The notes beneath the pieces were generated by a model. It saw nothing but the letters and a program-made list of their open reading frames with translations. It was not told the DNA's origin and did not search any database. DNA of 64,000 bases from contig NZ_FXUT01000010.1 of NCBI RefSeq assembly GCF_900183385.1, positions 82,413-146,412 on the forward strand, in the 5' to 3' direction. The translations under genes were made by a program, and so were the position numbers. Of this stretch, positions 35,920-44,343 are shown one piece after another; position 1 is the stretch's first letter; the number at the start of each line of letters is the position of its first letter. The stretch comes from Listeria costaricensis (GTDB lineage: Bacteria; Bacillota; Bacilli; Lactobacillales; Listeriaceae).

Positions 35920-36624
35920 TTATAGAAGTGAAGCTGCTTCCTCGTCCACGATAATGGTAACATCCGGATGATTTTGCAGTGCCGAAGCAGGGCATTTCAC
36001 ATCTACAGATCCTTTTATAGTTTCTTTAATCGCTTCTGCTTTGTTTTCACCAAAAGCAAACAGAATGATCTTCTTCGCGTTCATGATCGATTTGATTCCC
36101 ATCGAGTAAGCGTGCGTCGGAACGTCTTCTTCTCTTTCAAAAAAGCGTTTGTTCGCTTCACGTGTCGATTCTGTCAATTCGACTTTATGCGTTAGCGAGT
36201 CAAATGGCGTACCGGGTTCATTAAAGCCGATATGTCCATTTGTCCCAATGCCCAGAATTTGAATATCCACTGGGTGTGCAGCAAGAATTTCTTCATAGCG
36301 GGCACATTCAGCCGCAGCATCCTTTGCTAAACCGTTTGGCAAGAAGCTTTCTTTAAATGCTTTCTTAGAAAACAACAATTGGTTCATATAGTAATGATAA
36401 CTGTTTGGATCGTCGGCTGCAAGACCTACATACTCATCTAGGTTGACTGTTGTGATTTCAGCGGTATCGACATCGCTTTTAATCATTTCAGCATAAAGGG
36501 TTTCTGGCGTACTACCTGTTGCAAGACCTAGCGTATTCACACGGCCTGCTTTTATTTCATTTTCAATGATTTCTAGTCCTTTAATGGAGCCTTCTAGTTT
36601 ATCTTTTACTTGGATAAGTTGCAT
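35920..36624 (-). CDS. nagB: Glucosamine-6-phosphate deaminase
   Basis: Converts glucosamine-6-P to fructose-6-P plus ammonia. 234 residues, the short Bacillus-type NagB lacking the allosteric tail of the E. coli enzyme. LGLATGSTPETLY (phosphate loop), VNLDEYVGL (catalytic aspartate), GIGTNGHIGFNEPG (catalytic histidine/glutamate) are present. It lies 15 bases after nagA and 16 before nagR. Confidence 0.96.
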   Translation of the reverse strand: MQLIQVKDKLEGSIKGLEIIENEIKAGRVNTLGLATGSTPETLYAEMIKSDVDTAEITTVNLDEYVGLAADDPNSYHYYMNQLLFSKKAFKESFLPNGLAKDAAAECARYEEILAAHPVDIQILGIGTNGHIGFNEPGTPFDSLTHKVELTESTREANKRFFEREEDVPTHAYSMGIKSIMNAKKIILFAFGENKAEAIKETIKGSVDVKCPASALQNHPDVTIIVDEEAASLL

Positions 36625-36639
36625 GTTTAGTTCGTCCTC

Positions 36640-37773
36640 TCAAGAAAATTTACGACCGAATGAGAATGTTGCGGTCAATTTTAGATCATTGTCAAATACG
36701 TTAAAATCAGCATCTTTACCTGCTTGAAGCGCACCTTTTTGTGTTAGGTTGAACTCCTTCGCCTGATTGACAGAGCTCATTAGAACAGCTTCTTCTATCG
36801 TGCAACCGGTAAAGCGAATGATATTACGGAAAGCATCGTCATAAGTGAGTACGCTTCCTGCCAGTGTGCCATCTTCAAGACGTGCCTGTTTATCTTTTAC
36901 GATAACCGTTTGGCCGCCAAGTTCTGATTTTCCTTCTGGCATACCTTTCGCACGCATGGAGTCTGTAATAAGACTGATGCCGTGTGCCCCTTTCATCTTG
37001 TAAGCAAGACGAACCATATCTGGATGAACATGGATACCGTCACAGATTAGTTCTGCTTGGATGCCGTCTTCTAAGAGCACGTGTCCTGGAACACCTGGTT
37101 CACGGTGTGTCATTCGATGGCAGGCATTATAAAGATGGGTGGCGTGGGTTGCCTTACTTGTTTTCAAATGTTCCCGCACGTCATTACTGTGTCCGATACT
37201 TGGAACAACACCCAGCTCATAGCAAAGATTTTCAAATGCTGGAGAAGTTTCGTGCTCGGGTGCATAGGTTACGACTTTGATTAAGCCGCCAGAAAGATCA
37301 AACCATTTTTTGAAAACCTCTAAATCTGGTGCTTCAATATATTCTTCTGGTTGTGCCCCTTTAAAGACAACCGATACAAAGGGACCTTCCAAATGAATCC
37401 CGGCGATGACCGGTTCTTCTTTAGCCACTTCGCCAATCGTTTTTAATGCCTTTTCAATATTTTCATGCGATTGTGTCATCGTTGTTGGGAAATAACTGGT
37501 AATCCCCTCATTCAACATTCCGCGTACTTGGAGCTTCAACGCCTCTGGATCTGCATCCATAGCATCGTGTCCGTATCCGCCATGTGAATGAACATCGATA
37601 AAACCAGGAACCACTTTTTTTCCGGATAAATCGATTACTTCTTCATCCTTTTTTGCCTCGAAATTCGCCATGCTGCCAACTTCTTGAATCGTTTCCGTGA
37701 AGCGCATGTAAGCATTCTCAAGTACATTCTTCCCCGTGTAGATTGTTGCGTTAGTAATCACTTTTGCAGTCAT
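36640..37773 (-). CDS. nagA: N-acetylglucosamine-6-phosphate deacetylase
   Basis: Removes acetate from GlcNAc-6-P, feeding nagB. 377 residues, amidohydrolase fold. Metal and substrate motifs: DVHSHGGYGHDAMDA, GIHLEGPFV (metal glutamate), IGHSNDV, ATHLYNACHRMTHREPG (GlcNAc-6-P loop) and LITDSMRA (catalytic aspartate). Start ATG 37773 after AAGGAGG; an upstream in-frame ATG overlaps that site. First gene of the operon. Confidence 0.95.
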   Translation of the reverse strand: MTAKVITNATIYTGKNVLENAYMRFTETIQEVGSMANFEAKKDEEVIDLSGKKVVPGFIDVHSHGGYGHDAMDADPEALKLQVRGMLNEGITSYFPTTMTQSHENIEKALKTIGEVAKEEPVIAGIHLEGPFVSVVFKGAQPEEYIEAPDLEVFKKWFDLSGGLIKVVTYAPEHETSPAFENLCYELGVVPSIGHSNDVREHLKTSKATHATHLYNACHRMTHREPGVPGHVLLEDGIQAELICDGIHVHPDMVRLAYKMKGAHGISLITDSMRAKGMPEGKSELGGQTVIVKDKQARLEDGTLAGSVLTYDDAFRNIIRFTGCTIEEAVLMSSVNQAKEFNLTQKGALQAGKDADFNVFDNDLKLTATFSFGRKFS

Positions 37774-37795
37774 TACGATAGCCTCCTTCATTTAC

Positions 37796-37813
37796 AATCG
37801 GTCTATACCAATT
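37796..37813 (-). promoter_or_regulatory. NagR (dre-type) operator
   Basis: Minus strand AATTGGTATAGACCGATT is a near-palindrome resembling the NagR/DasR operator (TGGTnTAGACCA-type core). It lies immediately downstream of the -10 hexamer, so bound NagR would block initiation. Confidence 0.75.
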
Positions 37814-37814
37814 A

Positions 37815-37842
37815 TTATACCGCTTTTCCTAAAAAATGCAAC
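37815..37842 (-). promoter_or_regulatory. Promoter of nagA-nagB-nagR
   Basis: -35 TTGCAT (37837-37842), 16-base spacer, -10 TATAAT (37815-37820), next to the operator. Confidence 0.7.
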
Positions 37843-37949
37843 TTATCTTTTGTCCTTTTCCCGAAAAAGCTTTGGCAAAACAAAAAGTCCGCAGCTCAAA
37901 AACACTGGAATCGTTTGTACCTGCCGCTTCTCAGAGGAGCTTCTTCAAA

Positions 37950-37997
37950 CAAAAAAACACGTAATAAATGTCTCTTTCACATCTATTACGTGTCCGT
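37950..37997 (-). terminator. Terminator after liaH-like gene
   Basis: Minus-strand arms ACACGTAATAGATGT / ACATTTATTACGTGT followed by TTTTTTT. Confidence 0.8.
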
Positions 37998-38026
37998 AAA
38001 GGAATTTTATTCATTTTATCAAAGAC

Positions 38027-38875
38027 TTATTTATCGTCTTCTGCTTTTTCTTCTTTCTTTTCTTCCAGTTCTGGGATTAGCCCTTCATCCTCTGTCTGTT
38101 TTTCTTTTTTTACAGCATCTTTTTCTAAGTCATTCAGTAGTTCATCCATCGAAGCCTGATCTTTCTTTTGGAAATTGCGTTTTTCTCGTTCGATCATATC
38201 GTCCACCATGGATGAAAATTCTTGGGCTTTATCTTTAATGACTTCTTTGCTCTTTTGTGTTTTCTTGTCAAGCTCGTCCATCAGCTCATCAAATGACTGG
38301 GAAAGCTCTTTCGCCATGTCGGCTTTTTTACTCGCCTCTTCAGAAAGCTCCCGCTGTTTTTGGGCTTCATGGTAATCTGTTACACTGCCCCAGCTCATAT
38401 CATGGATGACCTTATCCATTTTTTGCGCTGTTTCTTCGGCGTTCTTTTCAGCCATTTCTGCTAGATGCTGTGTTTTGAGGTTTTTCCATTTCAGGCGCAT
38501 TTCATGCATTCTAAGCTCCAATTTTTCGAGTTGCTCTGATGCCTGTTCATAATGTTCTTTGGTCGTTTCAAGCTGTGCTTCATATTGTTCTACTTCTGCC
38601 TGAGCAAAATTAGCTAGTTTCGTTTCGCCTGCTTCTTTGGCAATTTCCACTTGGCGCCGGCGTTTTTCAATGTAGGCTTCCATTTCTTTATATTCTTTAT
38701 AGAAAATGGATTTCAGCTCACGTTGTTTTTCTACCATACGCTCTGCTTCTTTCATTTCTGCTTTCGTTTTGTCCATGTAGTAGCTGACTGAATTACGGCG
38801 TTTTTCATTTTTTTCATCGATTTTCTTTGTGACTTGTTTATTCCATTCTTTCATTTTATCAAAAAAATTTGTCAT
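38027..38875 (-). CDS. liaH: PspA/IM30-type phage-shock protein (LiaH-like)
   Basis: Peripheral membrane protein that builds large oligomers under envelope stress. 282 residues, almost entirely charged and predicted long coiled coil (about residues 25-230), with a Lys/Glu-rich tail. N-terminus FFDKMKEWNKQVTKKI can act as a membrane-binding helix. Start ATG 38875 after GGAGGAG; the longer frame is rejected. It follows the LiaI-like gene by 15 bases, matching the liaI-liaH pair induced by LiaR in Listeria and Bacillus. No LiaF, LiaS or LiaR gene is in the window. Confidence 0.82.
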   Translation of the reverse strand: MTNFFDKMKEWNKQVTKKIDEKNEKRRNSVSYYMDKTKAEMKEAERMVEKQRELKSIFYKEYKEMEAYIEKRRRQVEIAKEAGETKLANFAQAEVEQYEAQLETTKEHYEQASEQLEKLELRMHEMRLKWKNLKTQHLAEMAEKNAEETAQKMDKVIHDMSWGSVTDYHEAQKQRELSEEASKKADMAKELSQSFDELMDELDKKTQKSKEVIKDKAQEFSSMVDDMIEREKRNFQKKDQASMDELLNDLEKDAVKKEKQTEDEGLIPELEEKKEEKAEDDK

Positions 38876-38890
38876 GATTTTCTCCTCCAA

Positions 38891-39208
38891 TTATTTGTTA
38901 TATGGATAATCAAACGTGTCATTATGCGATTGATTTTTAGGTCGACGGTTTTTCGTAATAAAGTAAAAGATTAAAGCGATAACCGCGACGACTAAGATGC
39001 CTTTTAGGTTAGCCAAAATAATGAGTACACCTACACCAATCAAAATACCATATAAAATTTTTTCACCGATTGTCTGGACTTCAAGTAATTTTTTCAGCGA
39101 CCAGAAACCGATGACGGCACCGATTGTTGCCATAATGGCCGGCCAAAGGATCGTCAATATCAGCGCGATCAGGAGCACTACTAGGATCGCAATAAGTATG
39201 CCTCTCAT
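38891..39208 (-). CDS. liaI: Small membrane protein, LiaI-like anchor
   Basis: 105 residues with about three hydrophobic segments, then a short polar tail (KNRRPKNQSHNDTF). In Bacillus LiaI recruits LiaH to the membrane; the pairing here supports the same role, though sequence alone only shows a small membrane protein. ATG after AAAAGGAGG. Upstream lies a TATGAT -10-like element; I could not settle on a LiaR box. Confidence 0.68.
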   Translation of the reverse strand: MRGILIAILVVLLIALILTILWPAIMATIGAVIGFWSLKKLLEVQTIGEKILYGILIGVGVLIILANLKGILVVAVIALIFYFITKNRRPKNQSHNDTFDYPYNK

Positions 39209-39345
39209 CTATTTTGCCTCCTTTTCTTAACTGTACTTATCATACCCCGCATTTGCAAGACAATAAAGCAACTGCAGAAGGAATTTCGACTACAACTTGA
39301 GGCTGAAAAGAAAAAGCTGCCCTCTCATAAGAACAGCTCCATCTC

Positions 39346-39576
39346 TTATTTTGCTTGTTTTTCATTTTCATACTTGACGCTTGTCATGGCGCCTTCCGCG
39401 ACCATATTTTCTGCCTCTATTTCGGTTTCGCTGACAGCCTCTTTTGCATACTGGTTCCGAATATCATTCACTGTATCAAAGGGATCGCCGGTTCGTTGTT
39501 TCAAAATAATAAATGTTCCTACGCCTACTAGAGCCCCTGCTGCCCCGCCAATCAGCCAGCCAATCTTTTTTTGCAT
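39346..39576 (-). CDS. YtxH-like small membrane protein
   Basis: 76 residues. One glycine-rich N-terminal helix (WLIGGAAGALVGVGTFIILK) followed by a soluble charged tail, the layout of YtxH-domain general stress proteins. Function unknown. Start ATG 39576 after CGAGGAGGTG; the frame to 39585 overlaps that site. Confidence 0.65.
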   Translation of the reverse strand: MQKKIGWLIGGAAGALVGVGTFIILKQRTGDPFDTVNDIRNQYAKEAVSETEIEAENMVAEGAMTSVKYENEKQAK

Positions 39577-39632
39577 CTTTGGCACCTCCTCGTAAAGTCA
39601 GTTGTCTTTTCCCAAAAATAAGCTTTTGCAAA

Positions 39633-39666
39633 CAAAAAAAGCCATGACAAATGTCAGGCTTTTTAA
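39633..39666 (-). terminator. Terminator after DUF4064 gene
   Basis: Minus-strand hairpin AAGCCTGACA / TGTCATGGCTT followed by TTTTTTT. Confidence 0.75.
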
Positions 39667-39671
39667 AACTA

Positions 39672-40130
39672 TTAAAGACTTGTAAAAGGATCACGAGGCT
39701 TACGCACCCAGGACATGATTGCTGCAATCAAAAACAGCAACGCCGGAATGAAACCTGTAGAAAAAGTGACGACAAAAACAAGAATCGCTGCGAAGAAATA
39801 CAAGAAACCTGCTAAAACGGGCTTTTTATTTCCTGTAATAAAAATAATCGCTAGAATAGCTAAAATCAGTGTAATAATGGCTGCCACAAGAGATAATCCA
39901 GCAAATGTATGTATCTGGTCGAGAACCGTGCTTGCATCTGGAACGCTCGCCATACTGCCACCATATTGGGTTACCGCTTGATTATAATTATCGACAAAGC
40001 TTTGCAACCCGTCTGGCTGATTTGTCACTCTTACAAGTACAAAGCAAACGGCTGTAATCGCGCCTTGCACAATGATGGCTAAAATAAGTCCAATAATTCC
40101 GAGAGTCACCTCTCCTGTTCGCTTAATCAA
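39672..40130 (-). CDS. DUF4064 domain membrane protein
   Basis: 152 residues, four hydrophobic segments, with an outside loop of about 45 residues after the first helix. N-terminus KRTGEVTLGIIGLIL is typical of DUF4064. Function unknown; resembles the smaller product at 3333-3707. TTG start after AAGGAGGCG. Confidence 0.75.
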   Translation of the reverse strand: MIKRTGEVTLGIIGLILAIIVQGAITAVCFVLVRVTNQPDGLQSFVDNYNQAVTQYGGSMASVPDASTVLDQIHTFAGLSLVAAIITLILAILAIIFITGNKKPVLAGFLYFFAAILVFVVTFSTGFIPALLFLIAAIMSWVRKPRDPFTSL

Positions 40131-40207
40131 AATATCGCCTCCTTGATAACAGTATACCGAATTTTTTTCTGCTTGAAAACCTTCAGTAAACGGATTATAG
40201 AAAGTGC

Positions 40208-40229
40208 GTTTTGGGTAAAAAGCAGGTAT
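40208..40229 (+). promoter_or_regulatory. Candidate sigma-B-type promoter
   Basis: GTTT (40208-40211), 12 bases, then AGGTAT (40224-40229) close to the Listeria sigma-B pattern GTTT-N13-17-GGGWAT. A TATAAT overlaps its end but has no matching -35 at the right distance. Candidate only. Confidence 0.35.
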
Positions 40230-40265
40230 AATGAAAGAAATTGCGTTTGAAGGGGAGTCACAAGG

Positions 40266-41087
40266 ATGTTAAAACGCCTTATATTTGCCGGCCTCGTGCC
40301 ACTTTTATGTGTTGTCGGTGCGATTTATTGTATTTTCCAAATGGAGCCACAAGTCAAAGCCGTCAGCAGCTCAAATATACCGACAATTTTTATTCACGGC
40401 TATAGGGGAACCGATCGATCACTACATGGAATGATTCGCCGTTTTGATCAAAAATATGACTGGGGTACGGACGCGCTGAAAGTATCCGTCAGCCCCACTG
40501 GTGAAATATCTACAACAGGAAGCTATTCAAAAACGGCCAAAAATCCTTTGATCAATATTGTCTTTGAAGATAACCGGGCGACGATCACTCAGCAATCGAT
40601 GTGGACGAAAAAAGTCATGCTCTATCTGCAGGATCACTATGATATCCGTCAGTTCAATGCGGTCGGACACTCGATGGGTGGCGGCGCTTGGGTGGCGTAT
40701 CTTGCCAGCTATGAAAAAAATCCAGACTATCCGCAAGTCAATAAAATTGTCTTTTTGGCCGTCCCGTTCTATCCGGAAGAATATGTGAACGGTGACGAGG
40801 AAGTCGATATCAAAAATGCCAATGAGGTGCACGCCAAATTTGCCAGTCAGATGTCGAAAAACCTGCCTGAAAATGTTAAGATTCTGATCATTGGCGGTAA
40901 TTTAGATGATGGCAGTGACAGCGACGGCGAGGTTAAGATTGACAGCGTGCTTTATGGTAAAAAATTATTTACCAAGCAAGAAGTTGAAACGCATGTCATT
41001 CATGGACCTGAAGCCACGCACAGCAATATGCATGAATTGACAGCAGTTGATAAGTATGTAGGACCTTTCCTATTTGGACAAAAATGA
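40266..41087 (+). CDS. Alpha/beta hydrolase, DUF915 family (copy 1)
   Basis: 273 residues with an N-terminal hydrophobic segment (about residues 4-24; likely signal or anchor). IFIHGYRGT is the oxyanion region, GHSMGGGAW the nucleophile elbow and GPEATHSNMHE carries the late histidine. Extracytoplasmic lipase/esterase-like enzyme; substrate unknown. It is followed after 10 bases by a second copy of the same family. Confidence 0.83.
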   Translation: MLKRLIFAGLVPLLCVVGAIYCIFQMEPQVKAVSSSNIPTIFIHGYRGTDRSLHGMIRRFDQKYDWGTDALKVSVSPTGEISTTGSYSKTAKNPLINIVFEDNRATITQQSMWTKKVMLYLQDHYDIRQFNAVGHSMGGGAWVAYLASYEKNPDYPQVNKIVFLAVPFYPEEYVNGDEEVDIKNANEVHAKFASQMSKNLPENVKILIIGGNLDDGSDSDGEVKIDSVLYGKKLFTKQEVETHVIHGPEATHSNMHELTAVDKYVGPFLFGQK

Positions 41088-41097
41088 GGTGCATATC

Positions 41098-41988
41098 GTG
41101 AAAAAATGGTTGATCGGCGGTTCTGTAGTATTCGTATTTCTGATTTGTATCGGACTAATTTTCTATACACTGCCTCAAACGGAATCTCCAAAAAAAGAAT
41201 CTGCAGCGAAAACAACAACGTCTCCCCCTCTTAAATCAAAGGTCACGGCGGAAAAGACACCCGATGTGCCGACGATTTTTGTTCACGGATATGCAGGGAC
41301 AAAAAATTCGCTTGGCAACATGATCAAACGGCTGTCCAAAAACGGGCAGGCCACCAAGTCGCTGGTTTTGACTGTGAACGCAGATGGCACTGTCTCAACA
41401 AGCGGTCAGTTTGACGAAACAAGCCCAAATCCGCTGATTCAAATCCTTTTTGCGGATAATAAAAGCTCAATGGAAAACCAAACGATCTGGCTGGAAAACG
41501 CCCTTGCCACGCTGAAAAACGAGTACCATATCGAAAAAATCAACGCGGTAGGTCATTCGATGGGTGGCGTTAGTCTAACGAACTATCTGGAAAAAGATGG
41601 CCATAACGCGGCTTATCCGCAAGTTGAAAAGCTCGTCCTGATCGCCGCCCCGCTCAATGGTCTTGTAATCGGTGAGGATGGCGTGACACCTTATGATCTG
41701 ACAGACAATGGGCCGGGTGCCGAAACCGATCGCTATGCGAATTTTATGAACGGTCAGGCTGGTCTGCCAAGTGATCTTCAAGTTTTCAATATTGCAGGCG
41801 ACATAGAGGACGGGACGAAGAGTGACGGCAGTGTGTCGGTGGCCAGTGCCTTATCCGGTCGCTTCATTTATGCAGATGTGGCCAGCTATTCGGAAAAGAT
41901 TTTTTACGGAGAAAATGCCGCCCACAGTAAGCTGCATGAAAATCCCGATGTAGACCAAACGATCGCCGACTTTTTATGGTCGGATTAA
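41098..41988 (+). CDS. Alpha/beta hydrolase, DUF915 family (copy 2)
   Basis: 296 residues. N-terminal helix then a Ser/Thr/Lys-rich linker, followed by IFVHGYAGT, GHSMGGVSL and the late histidine in NAAHSKLHE. Clearly a tandem paralogue of the gene before it. GTG start at 41098 with GAGGTG 6 bases upstream; a start at 41074 would overlap copy 1. Operon ends in a strong terminator. Confidence 0.82.
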   Translation: MKKWLIGGSVVFVFLICIGLIFYTLPQTESPKKESAAKTTTSPPLKSKVTAEKTPDVPTIFVHGYAGTKNSLGNMIKRLSKNGQATKSLVLTVNADGTVSTSGQFDETSPNPLIQILFADNKSSMENQTIWLENALATLKNEYHIEKINAVGHSMGGVSLTNYLEKDGHNAAYPQVEKLVLIAAPLNGLVIGEDGVTPYDLTDNGPGAETDRYANFMNGQAGLPSDLQVFNIAGDIEDGTKSDGSVSVASALSGRFIYADVASYSEKIFYGENAAHSKLHENPDVDQTIADFLWSD

Positions 41989-41991
41989 AGG

Positions 41992-42034
41992 AAAAAGGTG
42001 CAAAATCCACATAAGATTTTGCACCTTTTTTTAT
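41992..42034 (+). terminator. Terminator after the hydrolase pair
   Basis: Arms AAAAAGGTGCAAAATC / GATTTTGCACCTTTTT with T-run. Possibly bidirectional with the convergent GNAT gene. Confidence 0.85.
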
Positions 42035-42477
42035 ATTTCACGGGAAAAGCACCACATGTCCCGGCATAATAGGCCATTTTCAAAAATAGGTTCCTCGTAA
42101 TTTTCAGTAAAGAAATCCAGCTTGATTGCCGTAAGTCGGAAGCCCATTTTCTGGTAAAAAGCCACTTGCCCGATACTGGAATTGCCTGTCCCAACATGCA
42201 AATCGCGTGCGCCTGCCTTTTTGGCTTCTTGAACGGCATGGTTTAGCAAAATCTTCCCTAAGCCCTCGCCCTGCCTTTTCTCGCTGACGGCAATATTCAT
42301 CACTTCCATTTGCGTAGCGGTCAACTTCTGCAAAGCGTAGCAGCCGATCGCCTCCCCTGCTTCTTCTAAAACAAATACTTGGGACTTAGGCAGATAGCTT
42401 TTTATTCGCTCTTCACTGGGATCAGCCAGCTGGAGTAAATCTAGTGGATAATTCTGCTCAACCCTTTGAATCCTCAT
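42031..42477 (-). CDS. GNAT family N-acetyltransferase
   Basis: 148 residues. Acetyl-CoA loop VSEKRQGEGLGKILLNHA and the late FYQKMGFRL are typical GNAT. Substrate unknown. Start at the ATG 42477 after AAGAGGTG. The start overlaps the 3' end of the upstream permease gene by 20 bases, so the two are translationally coupled. Confidence 0.87.
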   Translation of the reverse strand: MRIQRVEQNYPLDLLQLADPSEERIKSYLPKSQVFVLEEAGEAIGCYALQKLTATQMEVMNIAVSEKRQGEGLGKILLNHAVQEAKKAGARDLHVGTGNSSIGQVAFYQKMGFRLTAIKLDFFTENYEEPIFENGLLCRDMWCFSREI

Positions 42478-43528
42478 CCGGCACCTCTTTCTTCTTTTTA
42501 AATCCGAAGAAATTTTTGCGAGGGATGTCGTCCGTGCTCCGAACATCTAAAACATCTAGCATAAACACAAAGACGGGGATCCCAACGATTAAGCCCCAAA
42601 CGCCAAAGAATTCTTCCGAGAAAATCAAAATGATAAAGGTGTAAAAAACTGGTAGATCGGTTTTGCTCGACATCAGCTTAGGATTGAGTACGTATGTTTC
42701 GATCGCATGGACGATGACCACGGTCAGCAAAATATAAAAGACGTCTTGAAATCCGCCGACGGAATAGGCAATGATGGTGAGTGGGATACAGGAAATAATC
42801 ACACCGGCAACTGGGATCATGCCTAGAATGAAGACCATGATCGACAGACTAAGCAGTTGAGGGAAATCCATCAAATAAAGCGCGGTTGTCGTGATCAGAC
42901 AATTGACAAGCGCAATCAAAAGCTGGGCTTCCAAAACCACTCCAAATGTTGAAACAAATTTTTTCCCAAAATAGGCCAGGTCTTCAAAAATAAAACCGAT
43001 TTTACTTGTGAGAAATTGACCTGTAAACCGCATGACTCGTTCCTTTTCCAGCGAGAAAAACAGGCTGAGAATGAGTGCCATAAAGAAGGACACGCCCACC
43101 GCTCCGATACCTGAAAGCGAAGAAACGAGGAAGTTTACACCCGATTCGAGGTATTTTTGAACATTGGAATCTTGAATAATCCCGAAGACCCATTGTAAAA
43201 ATTCATTGTTTGTTGGTTGATTGAAAAATTTGATGATCATATCGACAAGCTGTGAAACTTGATCGATCAGGATTGGCAAGTAATGCACCACTGCAATATA
43301 AAGCAGTAGGGCTACAAGTGCATATAGTGTAATCACAATCAACCGTCTGGGTATACGCACTCTTTTTAAAATGACATTTTCAATTCTTGTCACTAAAAAC
43401 GCAAAAATAAATGTCAGTAAAATCAAATTGATCATACTGCGAAGAAGATAAAGTGTGAAGCCCATCAAAGCAAACACAATTATTCTTCGTAATGTTAAAT
43501 TTTTTATAAAATAATCGACCCATTTCAT
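42458..43528 (-). CDS. AI-2E family transporter (PF01594-type permease)
   Basis: 356 residues with six to eight membrane segments. The long amphipathic section after helix 3 and the motifs PVAGVIISCIPLTIIA, HAIETYVLNPKLM and GVWGLIVGIPVF are typical of the family, whose members include AI-2 exporters and Na+/H+ antiporters. Substrate not predictable. The tail is Lys/Glu-rich. Confidence 0.88.
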   Translation of the reverse strand: MKWVDYFIKNLTLRRIIVFALMGFTLYLLRSMINLILLTFIFAFLVTRIENVILKRVRIPRRLIVITLYALVALLLYIAVVHYLPILIDQVSQLVDMIIKFFNQPTNNEFLQWVFGIIQDSNVQKYLESGVNFLVSSLSGIGAVGVSFFMALILSLFFSLEKERVMRFTGQFLTSKIGFIFEDLAYFGKKFVSTFGVVLEAQLLIALVNCLITTTALYLMDFPQLLSLSIMVFILGMIPVAGVIISCIPLTIIAYSVGGFQDVFYILLTVVIVHAIETYVLNPKLMSSKTDLPVFYTFIILIFSEEFFGVWGLIVGIPVFVFMLDVLDVRSTDDIPRKNFFGFKKKKEVPDEDSKG

Positions 43529-43659
43529 CTTCCAAACTCTCCTCCTTAACCCTTTTCATTCTATCACAGCTTCCAGCATTCGCCTACTCTCTTTACAATT
43601 CCTGCCAGTCACGTTAAAATTAACCAATCATCCTACCTTTAATTGAAAGAAGTGATTCG

Positions 43660-44343
43660 ATGGAAAAAATTCCTCGCTCAACGCTTGCAGAACAAGTTTA
43701 TCTGCAAATCGAACAAAAAATTCACACGGGCGATTGGCCACTTGGAGCGCGCATTCCGAATGAAAAGGAATTGATGGCGCAGCTTGGCGTTAGCCGCAAT
43801 ACTTTACGTGAAGCTATTCGAGCGCTGGCCAGTGTCGGGCTCTTGGAAGCGCGACAAGGAGACGGCACATTTGTTACTGCCAAGAGTGAACTGGACGCCA
43901 TCCTGCAAAAACGTGCAGAAAAATCGGCACCGCTGGAAATTTTGGAAGTGCGGCGAGCGCTCGAAAAAGAGGCTGTAGCACTTGCCTGCAGGCGAAAAAC
44001 GGCAGCGGATATGGCGGAGATTCTTCGTTTACAAGCCGCTTGCCAAATGGCTGCTTCAAGCGGTTCTGAGGAGCAGTTTGTCGAGCAGGATACCAAGCTG
44101 CATTTGGCGATTGTGGCGGCCTCGCACAACCAGTTACTGTTCGATATTTATGCAAACCTGATCGAGCAAATTCGGCATTCGATTGTCCGGACTGCTGAAC
44201 TAACAAAAGAAACGATCATTGGACATCCGGCACTGATCGAGGCGATCGACTGTGGGGATGTCGAGAAGGCGCAAGAAGAGGTTTCCCGCTATATTCGCCA
44301 CTTTCAGCAGTTGATTTTGCATGAAGAGGTGCCAAATGACTGA
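43660..44343 (+). CDS. FadR/GntR family regulator with FCD domain
   Basis: 227 residues. N-terminal winged helix (PNEKELMAQLGVSRNTLREAIRALAS) and C-terminal helical FCD domain (LEVRRALEKEAVALACR; DTKLHLAIVAASHNQLL; GHPALIEAIDCGDVEKAQEEVSRYIRHF) with metal-binding histidines. Likely senses a small acid or sugar acid. Its stop overlaps the start of the MFS gene, which is the probable target. Confidence 0.9.
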   Translation: MEKIPRSTLAEQVYLQIEQKIHTGDWPLGARIPNEKELMAQLGVSRNTLREAIRALASVGLLEARQGDGTFVTAKSELDAILQKRAEKSAPLEILEVRRALEKEAVALACRRKTAADMAEILRLQAACQMAASSGSEEQFVEQDTKLHLAIVAASHNQLLFDIYANLIEQIRHSIVRTAELTKETIIGHPALIEAIDCGDVEKAQEEVSRYIRHFQQLILHEEVPND

